NCBI GenBank assembly: GCA_040349255.1
Contig: JBEQUE010000085.1
Coordinates: 3,644 to 67,643 of the forward strand
From: DATMER01 sp040349255
Lineage (GTDB): Bacteria > Acidobacteriota > Thermoanaerobaculia > Multivoradales > UBA5704
Direction: 5' to 3'
DNA: 64,000 bases
The translations under genes and the position numbers were made by a program. The notes under the pieces were generated by a model, which worked only from the letters and a program-made list of their open reading frames with translations, made no database searches and was not told where the DNA came from. The first letter of the stretch is position 1, and each line of letters opens with the position of its first letter. Of this stretch, positions 47,799-55,222 are shown one piece after another.

Positions 47799-49162
47799 GG
47801 CTGTTCTCCTTGAAGGAACGGGAGCGTGGATTCCTCCGCGACTCCCAGCGCGAGGGCGAGGCCGAGCTTCGCCCGGTTGTATTGATAAAGGCTGCGCACC
47901 CAGCGCTCGCTGGCCGCGGCCAGCGCTTCCTGCGCCTGGACGACCTCCAGGTTGCCGGCCACGCCGGCGGCGAAGCGGTCCCGCGCCTGGGTGACCTGCT
48001 CGGTCGCGAGCCGCTTGGCGTCGCTCGACACGGCCACGCGGCGCGACGCCGCGGCGGCGTCGAGGAAGGCGGAGCGCACCTCCAGGTCGACCTGGCGCGA
48101 CAGGTCGTCCCGCCGCGCCCGCGCCTGCTTCGCGCGGCCCTCGGCGGTGGCGGTCTCGCCGGCGATCCGCCCGCCTTCGAACAGCGGGATGGTGACGCCC
48201 AGCGCGAGGTCGTAGGTGATCTCGGCCGACCCCGGATCGGGGCCGATGGGGCCGTAGTCGCCGTGCGCCTCCACGCGGGGCAGGCGCTGCCTGCGGATCG
48301 CGGCCACGGCGCTCTCGGCGGCGGCCACGTCGGCCTCGGCCGCCTTCAGGTCCGGCCGCGCGGCGCGCGCCGAGACGAGAGCGTCCTCCAGATCGCGCTC
48401 GGCGAGCGGCTGGAAGGGGACCTCGTCGGCCAGCTCGACCGGCGTGCCCGCGGGCAGACCGACGGCGCGGGCGAGGCGGAGCTTCTGCTTCGCGAGATCG
48501 TTCTCGGCGTCGATCAGCCGCTCCTGCTCCTCGGCGAGCGCCACCTGGGCGCGCAGCTCGTCGATGCCGGCCGCGGTGCCGGCCTCGTGGCGGTCCTTCG
48601 CCTGCTGTTCGACCGCCTCGGCCGTCTGCACCTGGGACCGCGCCGCGTCGATGCGCGCGCGGTCGGCCAGCGCTTCGAGGTAGAGGTCGGCCACCGACGC
48701 CACGACGAGGTCCCGGGCCTGCTGGGAGGACAGGCGGCGCGAGTCGAGGCGGCTGCGCGCCGCGGCCACGCGGGCGGACTGGGCGGAGTCGAACAGCGTC
48801 TGCTCGGCGCGCAGGCGCGCGTCGAAGACGTTGAACGGCCCGACCAGCGGCGATTCGCCGGCGGGCGGCGCGAGGCCGAAGGCCGCAAGGTTGATCTTCT
48901 CGCGCGCCTGGCTCACCGCGCCTTCGAAGCTCGGCAGGAGCCGGGAGAGGGCCTGGCGCAGCTCGCCCTCGGCCTCCTCGGTCTGGCCGCCCGCGAGGAC
49001 CGCCTGGAGATTGTTTTCGAGGCCCAGGTCGATCGCCTCCCGCAGGGTGAGGCGGCGCGGTTGATCGGATGCTGAGGGCTCCTGGGCTGTTGCGGGTCTG
49101 GAGAGCACCCCCGCGAGGCAGGCCAGGGCAAGCAGCCCGCGGGCGGTGCGTCGGAATTTCAT
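47795..49162 (-). CDS. TolC-family outer-membrane efflux protein
   Basis: 455-residue outer-membrane factor with a signal peptide (residues 1-26, cleavage after PATAQ likely). Two tandem OEP repeats are visible: LTLREAIDLGLENNLQAVLAGGQ at the first, and DLEDALVSARAARPDLKAAEADV at the second. Each is followed by long helical hairpins and short strands such as YDLALGVTIPLFEGGR. Three such proteins form the trimeric channel. The ATG overlaps the TetR gene stop and its stop overlaps the adaptor ATG, so the four-gene efflux operon is probably translationally coupled. Confidence 0.93.
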   Translation of the reverse strand: MKFRRTARGLLALACLAGVLSRPATAQEPSASDQPRRLTLREAIDLGLENNLQAVLAGGQTEEAEGELRQALSRLLPSFEGAVSQAREKINLAAFGLAPPAGESPLVGPFNVFDARLRAEQTLFDSAQSARVAAARSRLDSRRLSSQQARDLVVASVADLYLEALADRARIDAARSQVQTAEAVEQQAKDRHEAGTAAGIDELRAQVALAEEQERLIDAENDLAKQKLRLARAVGLPAGTPVELADEVPFQPLAERDLEDALVSARAARPDLKAAEADVAAAESAVAAIRRQRLPRVEAHGDYGPIGPDPGSAEITYDLALGVTIPLFEGGRIAGETATAEGRAKQARARRDDLSRQVDLEVRSAFLDAAAASRRVAVSSDAKRLATEQVTQARDRFAAGVAGNLEVVQAQEALAAASERWVRSLYQYNRAKLGLALALGVAEESTLPFLQGEQP

Positions 49163-49746
49163 TGTCCTACCCCCTGCCAGAGGAACGAGAAGAGGTCTTC
49201 GAGCTCGTCCTCCGGCCGCGTCCGGATACCTTGGTGCAGCCGCTGTGCCACGCGGCTGCGCACCAGGTCGAGAATCAGATAGGCCGTCGATTCGGCGTTC
49301 ACCGGCCGCATCTCGCCGCGGGAGATCCCCTCGTCGAGGATCGTCCGCAGAACCTCCACTTGGGCCTGGTAGAGCTCCTGGAGCTGGGCGTCCGGCACGA
49401 AGCGGACGAAGGAACGCCCGAGCTCGCTGAAGTAGATGCGGAAGAAGTCGCGCTCCTCGTCGAAGAACCGCAGCCGGGTGAGGATGAACGCCCGGAGCTT
49501 GCCCTCCGTGCCGTCGGCCGCGAGCAGGGCCTCGCGGCTGCGGCGGTGGAGCTCCTCGAAGCCGTGGCACACCGTGGCCCAGTAGAGCTCCTCCTTGGAG
49601 CGGTAGTAGAGGTAGACCGTGCCCTTGGCGATGCCGCAGGCGTCGGCGACCTCCTGGATCCGCGTGCCGGCGTGGCCCTCCCGGGCGAACACCTGCCGCG
49701 CGGCCTGGAGGATGTCTTCCCTGCGTCCTGGCGTCGGCTGCCTCAT
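49159..49746 (-). CDS. TetR-family transcriptional repressor of the efflux operon
   Basis: 195 residues with an N-terminal DNA-binding helix-turn-helix (GRREDILQAARQVFAREG, then IQEVADACGIAKGTVYLYY, about residues 8-50) and a helical ligand-binding C-terminus. ATG 49746 is chosen because upstream extensions read through the promoter. It is the first gene of the leftward operon TetR-TolC-HlyD-MFS. A palindrome between the promoter elements just upstream suggests autorepression relieved by an exported compound. Confidence 0.9.
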   Translation of the reverse strand: MRQPTPGRREDILQAARQVFAREGHAGTRIQEVADACGIAKGTVYLYYRSKEELYWATVCHGFEELHRRSREALLAADGTEGKLRAFILTRLRFFDEERDFFRIYFSELGRSFVRFVPDAQLQELYQAQVEVLRTILDEGISRGEMRPVNAESTAYLILDLVRSRVAQRLHQGIRTRPEDELEDLFSFLWQGVGQ

Positions 49747-49756
49747 ACCGCCAGGA

Positions 49757-49785
49757 AGTATAACTGACCCGTGGGTCATTTTGGA
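49757..49785 (-). promoter_or_regulatory. Promoter and TetR-type operator of the efflux operon
   Basis: On the minus strand a -10 TATACT lies at 49757-49762 with a weak -35 about 17-18 bases upstream (49780-49786). Between them sits the inverted repeat TGACCC-GT-GGGTCA at 49765-49778, a shape typical of TetR-family operators. The -10 is only 10 bases from the TetR ATG, so the transcript may have almost no leader. Confidence 0.7.
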
Positions 49786-49829
49786 AGGGGAGGCCTGCCG
49801 CCTCCTTGTGGAGGCGGCCCTCCCGGTTC

Positions 49830-49886
49830 GGAATGGCGGTGGCCTTGGACCCGGCAGCCGCCATCCCTCCAAATTTTCAAGGAACC
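49830..49886 (+). repeat. Left inverted repeat of the 20-bp-array element
   Basis: 57 bases that match the reverse complement of 50588-50643 at about 49 of 57 positions. The repeat is itself partly self-complementary (GGCGG...CCGCC arms). A CCTTGAAA segment on the minus strand points outward, toward the TetR gene. Confidence 0.75.
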
Positions 49887-49980
49887 CTGTATCACCCCGC
49901 GCAGGAAGCCACGAGGCGATCCACCCTTCTACAGACCCCTTCTACGGTTCAGCCTGGCGGTCTGTCCTTCTGCAAGACGA

Positions 49981-50340
49981 CAAAAGCCTGAAATCCCATC
50001 GATACGGCTGCGGCGGCGCATATAACCTTAAATTGGCCCATAGAAGCTTGTTTTGCCATGGATAACGTTATCTTGCGCCGTAGAACGTTGTTTTTTCCCA
50101 TAGAACCTTGCAGCGCCTCGTAGAACGTTGCAGCGGCGTATGGAAGGTTGAATTCTCCTGGAGAACGTTGCGATGCCGCGTAGAACCTTGTTTTCCTCCA
50201 TGGAACGTTGCCGCGCCGCATAGAACTTTGTCTTTTCCCGTAGAACGTTGCGACGCCGTCCAGAACCTTGTCTTGTCTCGTAGAACCTTGCGGCGTCTCC
50301 AGGGAGTTTGTTTTGTTCTGGAGAGCCTTGATTCGTCTCG
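49981..50340. repeat. Array of 18 degenerate 20-bp tandem repeats
   Basis: Eighteen consecutive units of exactly 20 bases with no slippage. Each unit has a conserved first half, consensus TAGAAC(G/C)TTG, and a variable second half. The variable half falls into two classes: T-rich (for example TTTTCCTCCA, TCTTTTCCCG) and GC-rich (CGATGCCGCG, CCGCGCCGCA). From about 50181 to 50320 the classes alternate strictly, giving a 40-base super-period. The first two units and the last two are the most decayed. No spacer-like unique sequence of CRISPR length is present, and the composition is clearly poorer in GC than the flanks. Confidence 0.9.
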
Positions 50341-50457
50341 TTTCGTGCCACATTGGCGCATCCAGCCCTCCTGGTGTCCCGGGGACCCGGTGATTTGGGC
50401 CCTCTATATATATGTTGCCGCTGGCCCCCTTTTTTTGACACGGACGCTCAAACTGTT

Positions 50458-50477
50458 TTTGGGAATTTTTTCCCAAA
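50458..50477. repeat. AT-rich palindrome beside the 20-bp array
   Basis: Perfect inverted repeat TTTGGGAA-TTTT-TTCCCAAA. It follows a run of T and a TTGACA (50435-50440), and a TATATATATAT stretch lies at about 50405. These could be promoter or terminator parts for transcription through the array, but no complete promoter is evident. Confidence 0.55.
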
Positions 50478-50587
50478 TTTGAAGGGACCGGCCCGGAAGG
50501 GGTCCGAGCGCGTTATCCTCGCTGGCCTCCGAACGGGCCGGAGCAAACGCCTCGTCCGGCCGGTGCGTAGAAAGACTGTTTGAGCAT

Positions 50588-50643
50588 GGTTCCTTGACAA
50601 TTCAGAGGGATGGCGGCCGCCGAGTCCAAGGACGCCGCCATCC
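50588..50643 (-). repeat. Right inverted repeat of the 20-bp-array element
   Basis: Partner of 49830-49886 in opposite orientation. It contains TTGACA at 50594-50599 pointing out of the element toward the protease gene. Weaker similarity continues outward on both sides (CCGCCTCC-rich segments near 49810 and 50670). Confidence 0.75.
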
Positions 50644-50764
50644 CGCCCCGGAGACCCGCTTGTGAGGGAGGCGGCGGGTCTGCGCCGGAGGTGTGCGGAG
50701 GCCGGTGTGCTCCGCACACCCCGGGACCGGGGTTCGTGAATTCCTGGACGGAAGGGCTGCTACG

Positions 50765-51562
50765 ATGTCGCCCGTGATGCGGAGAGCTCTTTTCATCCTG
50801 CTCGTGCTCAGTCTCGTCGGGTCCCTGGCGCAGGCGCAGGTCCCGACCTCCAACGTGATCTACCGGGTGCTCCGGATCCGGACTTCCACCGAAACCGGCT
50901 CCGCCTTCACCATCGAAGTCGACGGCAAGCAGTACCTGATCACCGCCCGCCATCTCCTGGAAGGCTTCGGCGGCGAGGGCGACGTCGACCTGTGGCTGGA
51001 TGGCCGCTGGAGCCGACTGCACGTCCGGGCCCTGTATCCTGCGAAGGAGAGCGTGGACATCGCGGCGCTCGACGCGGGCCGGTCGCTCACGGTCGATTTC
51101 CCTCTCGACGCCTCGTCGGTCGGGCTGACGCTCGGCCAGCAGGTGTATTTCCTCGGCTACCCGTTCGGCCTGAGTACGCCGGGGGCGCCGGGCGCCCCGG
51201 TCCCTCCCGGTTTCGGCGAGATCCCCTTCGTCAAGGGCGGGATCGTCTCCGCCCTGGACAGCCGGGACCCCGAGGCGAACCTGCTGTACCTGGACGGACA
51301 CAACAACCCGGGTTTTTCCGGCGGGCCGATCGTATTCTGGCATGCGGAGAGCCGCCGGTTCCGGGTCGCCGGCGTCGTGCGGGGCTATCGCAACGAGGCG
51401 CTGCCGGTGATCAAGAAGAAAGACCTGGACAACCCCCGGGCCCAGGCCCACAACGACCTCTATACGCGGGCCAACTCGGGCATCGTCATCGGGTACGACA
51501 TTCGCCACATCGTCGAGGCGATCCGCCTTTCGACACGCGCGAGCGCGCCGCCCGCGCCCTGA
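50765..51562 (+). CDS. Secreted trypsin-like serine protease
   Basis: 265 residues with a signal peptide (MRRALFILLVLSLVGSLAQA, following a short SPV extension). It shows a complete chymotrypsin-fold triad: His in LITARHLLEG, Asp in VDIAALD and Ser in NPGFSGGPIVF. A DegP-like trypsin_2 domain is likely; no PDZ domain follows. ATG 50765 has GGAAGGG 9 bases upstream; ATG 50777 would start directly at the signal peptide. It acts outside the cytoplasm. The coiled-coil membrane protein 15 bases downstream is probably its operon partner. The right inverted repeat with an outward -35-like box lies about 165 bases upstream. Confidence 0.85.
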   Translation: MSPVMRRALFILLVLSLVGSLAQAQVPTSNVIYRVLRIRTSTETGSAFTIEVDGKQYLITARHLLEGFGGEGDVDLWLDGRWSRLHVRALYPAKESVDIAALDAGRSLTVDFPLDASSVGLTLGQQVYFLGYPFGLSTPGAPGAPVPPGFGEIPFVKGGIVSALDSRDPEANLLYLDGHNNPGFSGGPIVFWHAESRRFRVAGVVRGYRNEALPVIKKKDLDNPRAQAHNDLYTRANSGIVIGYDIRHIVEAIRLSTRASAPPAP

Positions 51563-51577
51563 CCGGCAGGAGACATC

Positions 51578-52147
51578 ATGGGACAGCCGCAGGCAGAGCC
51601 GGTCTGGAAGAAGGTCCTCACGATCGTGGCCCTCGCCGCCACGGTGTTGGCGATCTATCTCCAGGCGTTCGAGAGGGGAGCGCGGCGCGAGGAGGCGCGG
51701 CTGGCGGCCGTCCGGCTGGAGGAGGCGATCGCCCGGTCCCGCGCCCGACTGCGCACCGAGATCGTCGCCGAGCTGCGCGCCGAGCTCCGGCGGGAGAGCG
51801 CCGCGGCCCCGTCCGGCTCGAAACCGGTTCCCGACACCGTCCTGCGCCGGCTCGAAACCGGCGCGACGGGACAGGCGCTCGGCGCCTTCCAGCCGGACGA
51901 AGCGCAGGTCCTCGCCAATCTGAACGAGAGCGTCGAGTCGCTGTCGCGGGAGGTCGAGGAGGCCGACAACGCTCTCCGTCGGGACCTGGAGGAGCTCCGG
52001 GCCGCCACTCTACGAGAGGAGGAGGTCTCCTCCAGGATCATGATCCTCCTGACCGTCGCTCTGGCCTGCCTGATCGGACGGCTCCTGCCCTCCCTGCGGC
52101 CTGGAGGCCACGGGGTTCGGCAGGAGCGGGAGGACGGCCTGTCCTGA
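51578..52147 (+). CDS. Small membrane protein with coiled coil, function unknown
   Basis: 189 residues: an N-terminal TM (VLTIVALAATVLAIYLQAF, about residues 13-31), a charged Arg/Glu/Ala-rich coiled coil (about 35-75 and 110-150) and a second hydrophobic helix near the C-terminus (IMILLTVALACLIGRLLP). GGAG precedes the ATG and it is 15 bases from the protease gene. I do not recognise the family. Its last ~90 coding bases and the bases just after it recur in degenerate form at 54768-54832 and 55156-55222, so its 3' end has been copied into neighbouring DNA. Confidence 0.75.
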   Translation: MGQPQAEPVWKKVLTIVALAATVLAIYLQAFERGARREEARLAAVRLEEAIARSRARLRTEIVAELRAELRRESAAAPSGSKPVPDTVLRRLETGATGQALGAFQPDEAQVLANLNESVESLSREVEEADNALRRDLEELRAATLREEEVSSRIMILLTVALACLIGRLLPSLRPGGHGVRQEREDGLS

Positions 52148-52239
52148 CGTGCCGGCCGCGGGATCAGGCGCGCCGGGCGGCTTCGAAGGAGGCCGGATCT
52201 TGTCTTGAAGCCTCCCGCAGCACCTACACAGGGGCAACT

Positions 52240-52641
52240 TCAGGCGAAGGGCGGTAGAAGGAAGCGGCAGCGAGGGCCGGTGGCTCTGGCGAGGCGGCGA
52301 TCGAGTGTCGCCAGAGGAAGGTCACACTGTTCGGCCACCGCAACGTACCAAGCGTCGTAGCTTGTGACGTTGGCCCGCAATTCCCAGACTCGCTCCGCGA
52401 ACGGGGAGAAGGGCACCAGCTCAAGGTCGAACAGAAGAAGGTCACGGGCAGCGGCACCGGCTTCCATTCGACCAAGCCGCCCCTCGAACTCAAACCGGCG
52501 GAGAATGTTCGTAGCCTCGACGAGAGCCAGGGGTGGCGCCACCAGGCTGCCACTGCGCACCACGCCTTCGGCCCACCTTCCTTCTGCCCCCGTATCCGAC
52601 GTCGCAGCGACCAGGAGCGAAGCGTCGACCACTGCGCTCAT
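52240..52641 (-). CDS. PIN-domain ribonuclease toxin (VapC-like)
   Basis: 133-residue PIN domain. The acidic residues expected to bind metal are present: Asp in MSAVVDASLLV, Glu in VEATNILRR, Asp in SYDAWYVAVA and Asp in ATLDRRL. Such toxins cleave RNA when released from their antitoxin. The ATG overlaps the stop of the antitoxin gene by four bases, the usual antitoxin-first arrangement. The RNA target cannot be told from sequence. Confidence 0.88.
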   Translation of the reverse strand: MSAVVDASLLVAATSDTGAEGRWAEGVVRSGSLVAPPLALVEATNILRRFEFEGRLGRMEAGAAARDLLLFDLELVPFSPFAERVWELRANVTSYDAWYVAVAEQCDLPLATLDRRLARATGPRCRFLLPPFA

Positions 52642-52874
52642 GGGCGATCCGCGTCACGATGGGCCAGGATCTCCTCCGGAGAAAGCCTGGTTTCTGTCGT
52701 CGCCTTGCGCTCCCGGATCCGCTCGAGCACCTTCTCGATCGGCGGGCGTGCGGCAAGCCGCACCAGCTCAGCGCGCAGGTATTCCTGCATCGACTTGCCT
52801 TGTAGGGCTGCCCGCGCGGCAAGCTCATCCCTTACCGCGTCCGGCACGTCACGGATGGTGATTTGCACGCTCAT
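52638..52874 (-). CDS. Ribbon-helix-helix antitoxin (FitA/VapB-like)
   Basis: 78 residues. MSVQITIRDVPDAVRDELAARAALQGKSMQEYL is a ribbon-helix-helix DNA-binding start of FitA type, and the C-terminal tail should wrap the PIN toxin encoded just downstream. It probably also represses the pair's promoter. The start codon lies in an ATG-rich stretch; ATG 52874 gives the full RHH strand. Confidence 0.85.
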   Translation of the reverse strand: MSVQITIRDVPDAVRDELAARAALQGKSMQEYLRAELVRLAARPPIEKVLERIRERKATTETRLSPEEILAHRDADRP

Positions 52875-52881
52875 GCCTGCA

Positions 52882-54249
52882 TCATGACTCCGCTGACTGC
52901 AAAACGCAAGCAGGGCAGAGTCTACTACCTCCCGAAGATCCGTTTCCGCCGATCAACGATCCGTCGACAGAGAGCGGCTGAGCGCGGCGGCGACTTTGCG
53001 GACCAGCTCGGCGGTGGCGGCGTCGCGATAGGCAGCCTCCTGGAAGAGGAGGAGGGCGGCCATGGGTTCGCGAGCGACTTCCAGGGTATGTGAAGACGGT
53101 CACCATCTCGTCGGCAAGCCCGCGGACTTCGGCGGTCTTTCCTTCCTTCAGATAGGAGATCGACAGGTCGAGGGCGGCCAGCGCGGCGTCGAAGGTGTTG
53201 CCCTGATCGAGAAACCTCTGCCGGACCTGAGTCAGAAGCTGGCGGGCCTGCTCGTGATTCCCCAGGCCGGCCGCGATGCGGCCCTCCACCCAGTCCAGGC
53301 GGATCTGGTCCTGCGCGCGTCCGTGAGATGCGGACAGGACTCTCAAATCGGGGAGGATGGCAGCCGCCTCCGAATGGCGGTCGGTCTTGGAAAGGCAGTC
53401 CACCAGGTTATGTCGCAGGCAGAGCAGGAGGCGGGGATCCCGGTCGGGATCGATGAAGCCGTTGGCTTTCTTCAGAGCCTGGATGGCGGATTCCGTGTCG
53501 CCCCGCTCGGTGAGTAGGAGAGCCTTCGAGATGAGGCTCCTGCCGGCGAGGTGCGGATCCGGATGCTCGCCGTGGAGAAAGAGCTTCACCGCATCGTCGA
53601 GAAGTTTGATGGCCTCGGGGAAGCGTCGCTGTGCGGTGCGGAGTGGCGCCTTCAGGTCGAGGAGGACGGGCTCGTAGCCCAGGGCATCCTCGGTGTCCCG
53701 GCAGCCGGCCTCCCACCAGGAATCGGCCATATCGAAGCTTCGCTCGGCTCCGAGGAGGTCGCCTTGCACGCGGAGGGCGTTCCCAAGCGCGGCCCAGGCG
53801 AGGCTGCGGAGCTGGTAGACCCAGTGCTCCTCGAAGAGGTCGCTATCCGAAATCCTGTCCGCTACATGAACGGCCAGATCGGCGAGGTGGACGGCGTCGG
53901 ATGGCTGCTGGGGTGCGGTCTGGCTCCTGCGGGCCAGCAACTCGCAGAGACCCCAGCTTGTGAAGCGCCGGTCGGTATGAATGCGGGTGAGGCGTTCCTG
54001 CACGTCAAGTGCGAGGAGATCGTCCAGGAGGCGAGGCGCCTCGGCTCGGGACCGGGCGAGGGTAGCGTCGATGAGCCCGAAGACAGGAGGAAGGCCGTTC
54101 GCTTGGTGAAGCTCGAGCAGCCAGCCTCCTACCTCCCGGCATCGGGGGCAGACGGCGAGCAGGTGGAAGAGCTGTTCGTTCTGCTTCGTCGTCCGGTCGG
54201 TGGCGAGCAGATCCTCCAGGGCAGCGGCATCGAGATGCTGGTGCTCCAT
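52882..54249 (-). CDS. Zinc-knuckle TPR protein with probable frameshift near its C-terminus
   Basis: As read, 455 residues. The N-terminus has a HLLAVCPRC zinc-knuckle-like segment as in anti-sigma-type proteins. Residues 100-385 form TPR-like helices (for example GDLLGAERSFDMADSWWEAG). After VTVFT (about 53090) the frame becomes Arg/Pro/Gly-rich junk. The other minus frame instead gives LEVAREPMAALLLFQEAAY and continues to a stop at 52953, matching the usual tail of this family. A one-base insertion or two-base deletion near 53088 is therefore likely, through mutation or sequencing error. AGGAGG precedes the ATG. Function unknown; relatives often sit beside sigma-factor genes. Confidence 0.75.
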   Translation of the reverse strand: MEHQHLDAAALEDLLATDRTTKQNEQLFHLLAVCPRCREVGGWLLELHQANGLPPVFGLIDATLARSRAEAPRLLDDLLALDVQERLTRIHTDRRFTSWGLCELLARRSQTAPQQPSDAVHLADLAVHVADRISDSDLFEEHWVYQLRSLAWAALGNALRVQGDLLGAERSFDMADSWWEAGCRDTEDALGYEPVLLDLKAPLRTAQRRFPEAIKLLDDAVKLFLHGEHPDPHLAGRSLISKALLLTERGDTESAIQALKKANGFIDPDRDPRLLLCLRHNLVDCLSKTDRHSEAAAILPDLRVLSASHGRAQDQIRLDWVEGRIAAGLGNHEQARQLLTQVRQRFLDQGNTFDAALAALDLSISYLKEGKTAEVRGLADEMVTVFTYPGSRSRTHGRPPPLPGGCLSRRRHRRAGPQSRRRAQPLSVDGSLIGGNGSSGGSRLCPACVLQSAES

Positions 54250-54325
54250 TCAATCCTCCTCGAAAGGGCTTCTTTGACGAAAGCAGAGAATAGCGCAATC
54301 AGGGGGTGAAGGGTATCCCTGGCGG

Positions 54326-54357
54326 AAAAAAGTAGGCCGGGAGATGGAACCCCGGCC
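54326..54357 (-). terminator. Rho-independent terminator between small peptide gene and TPR gene
   Basis: On the minus strand the stem GGCCGGG/CCCGGCC with a 9-base loop is followed by TACTTTTTT. It lies 12 bases after the stop of the 46-residue gene and 76 bases before the TPR ATG, so it may end or attenuate that transcript. Confidence 0.7.
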
Positions 54358-54369
54358 CGGAAAAACAGA

Positions 54370-54510
54370 TCAGCCGTTGGGTTCGAGGCCGGAGCCGTTG
54401 TCGGCGGAACCGGTCGCGGTGAGCCTGGGCTCTCCGTTTGGCTCAAGAATGGAGCCGTTCTCGGTCCAGACGAAGAACAGGAAACTCAAGAGCTGCGCGA
54501 GGCGAAGCAT
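54370..54510 (-). CDS. 46-residue peptide with hydrophobic N-terminus and NGSxLEPNG repeats
   Basis: Small gene with a GGAGG ribosome site 5 bases before ATG 54510. The product starts MLRLAQLLSFLFFVW, a signal-like or membrane segment. Two related motifs follow, NGSILEPNG (about residues 18-26) and NGSGLEPNG at the very C-terminus. A terminator follows, then the TPR gene on the same strand. Codon pattern, ribosome site and internal repeat support a real gene. The family and role are unknown to me; a secreted peptide or a processed precursor is conceivable. Confidence 0.6.
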   Translation of the reverse strand: MLRLAQLLSFLFFVWTENGSILEPNGEPRLTATGSADNGSGLEPNG

Positions 54511-54767
54511 TCGGACCTCCTGAGGCCCGCACGGCTCCGGACATTATGGCCGGGTGGGCGGGCCTTTCAGAAGGGAAGTGTGAGGGGAGAGGCTGGCTTG
54601 GCTGAAATCAGGGGAGGGCGGAGTCGGCCTACTGGCTGGGGCAGAGTTGAGCCCTCGCCCACGATGCCTCTCCCGGTCCACCAAGGTCCATCCGCCCCGG
54701 GCGAATGGCACCACCTCAGGCCGGGCAAAAGGGAGAAAACGAGCAGCAGAGACGGCTTCCAGCGCAG

Positions 54768-54832
54768 CTGCGGCCTGGGAGCAGTCGGATTCAGGAGGAG
54801 CGGGAGGGCGGCCTGGCCTGACGTGCCGGCCG
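54768..54832. repeat. Partial copy of the 3' end of the 51578-52147 gene
   Basis: About 65 bases resembling 52092-52157, including GACGTGCCGGCC and TGCGGCCTGG, with scattered differences. It lies in a stretch without a clear gene (54511-55220). That stretch otherwise holds only the duplicated fragments listed here and unremarkable GC-rich sequence. Confidence 0.65.
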
Positions 54833-54885
54833 TACCAATCCGCAACGGGCTGCTGGTCTCGACACCGTCATTCTGAACGAGCCCC

Positions 54886-55154
54886 TTCCTTCTGGAGTGG
54901 CCCAGGGGATCCGGCCGGCAGAAGGAAGTTCCGGAGATCGATCGGGCCGAGTGGTTCGGAATCGAGGAAGCGAGGCGGCGGATTCTTTCGGGACAGGTCG
55001 GCTTCCTCGATGAGCTCTCCGACTTGCTCAGGAACAGCGAGCGGGATCAGCCACTCAGACCTGTCACCAAACCGATCAGATAAGCCGCCAGCGCGATCAG
55101 GATTCCCGCCAAAGGCACGCGGAAGCAGTAGGCCTTTCCGAGAGCCGCGTAGGC
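54886..55154 (+). pseudogene. Duplicated 3' fragment of the NUDIX gene region
   Basis: 269 bases closely matching 56223-56491. The fragment keeps the last ~65 NUDIX codons in frame to the same stop (EWPRGSGRQKEVPEIDRAEW...), plus the antisense 3' part of the small membrane gene. No start codon or NUDIX box is present, so it cannot encode an enzyme. Divergence of roughly one base in fifteen shows an old duplication. Confidence 0.85.
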
Positions 55155-55155
55155 C

Positions 55156-55222
55156 CTGGCCTGCCTGATCGGACGGCTCCTGCCCTCTCTGCGGCCTGGG
55201 AGCGGCCGGGTTCAGGTGCGCT
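55156..55222. repeat. Second partial copy of the 51578-52147 gene end
   Basis: 55156-55199 is almost identical to 52061-52103 (one difference seen, GCCCTCTCT against GCCCTCCCT), then similarity weakens. It begins two bases after the end of the NUDIX-fragment duplicate, so two copied gene ends are joined head to tail. Confidence 0.7.

Noticed and set aside
49981..50340. The 20-bp repeats as a CRISPR array
   Set aside because: There are no unique spacers of 25-40 bases, the repeats abut directly, and no cas genes lie nearby.
50028..50476. A repetitive protein encoded on the minus strand through the 20-bp array
   Set aside because: All three minus frames stay open over most of the array because the repeat lacks minus-strand stops. 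None has a ribosome site or a recognisable fold, and a 20-base period shifts frame every unit.
54511..54885. Short open frames on both strands in the gap before the duplicated NUDIX fragment
   Set aside because: No ribosome sites, no recognisable sequence, and they overlap the copied gene-end repeat; I treat the interval as non-coding.
52148..55220. An integron-type cassette array (small genes plus repeated intergenic segments)
   Set aside because: Genes face both directions, no attC core (GTTRRRY) pairs or integrase were seen, and the repeats are copied gene ends rather than recombination sites.
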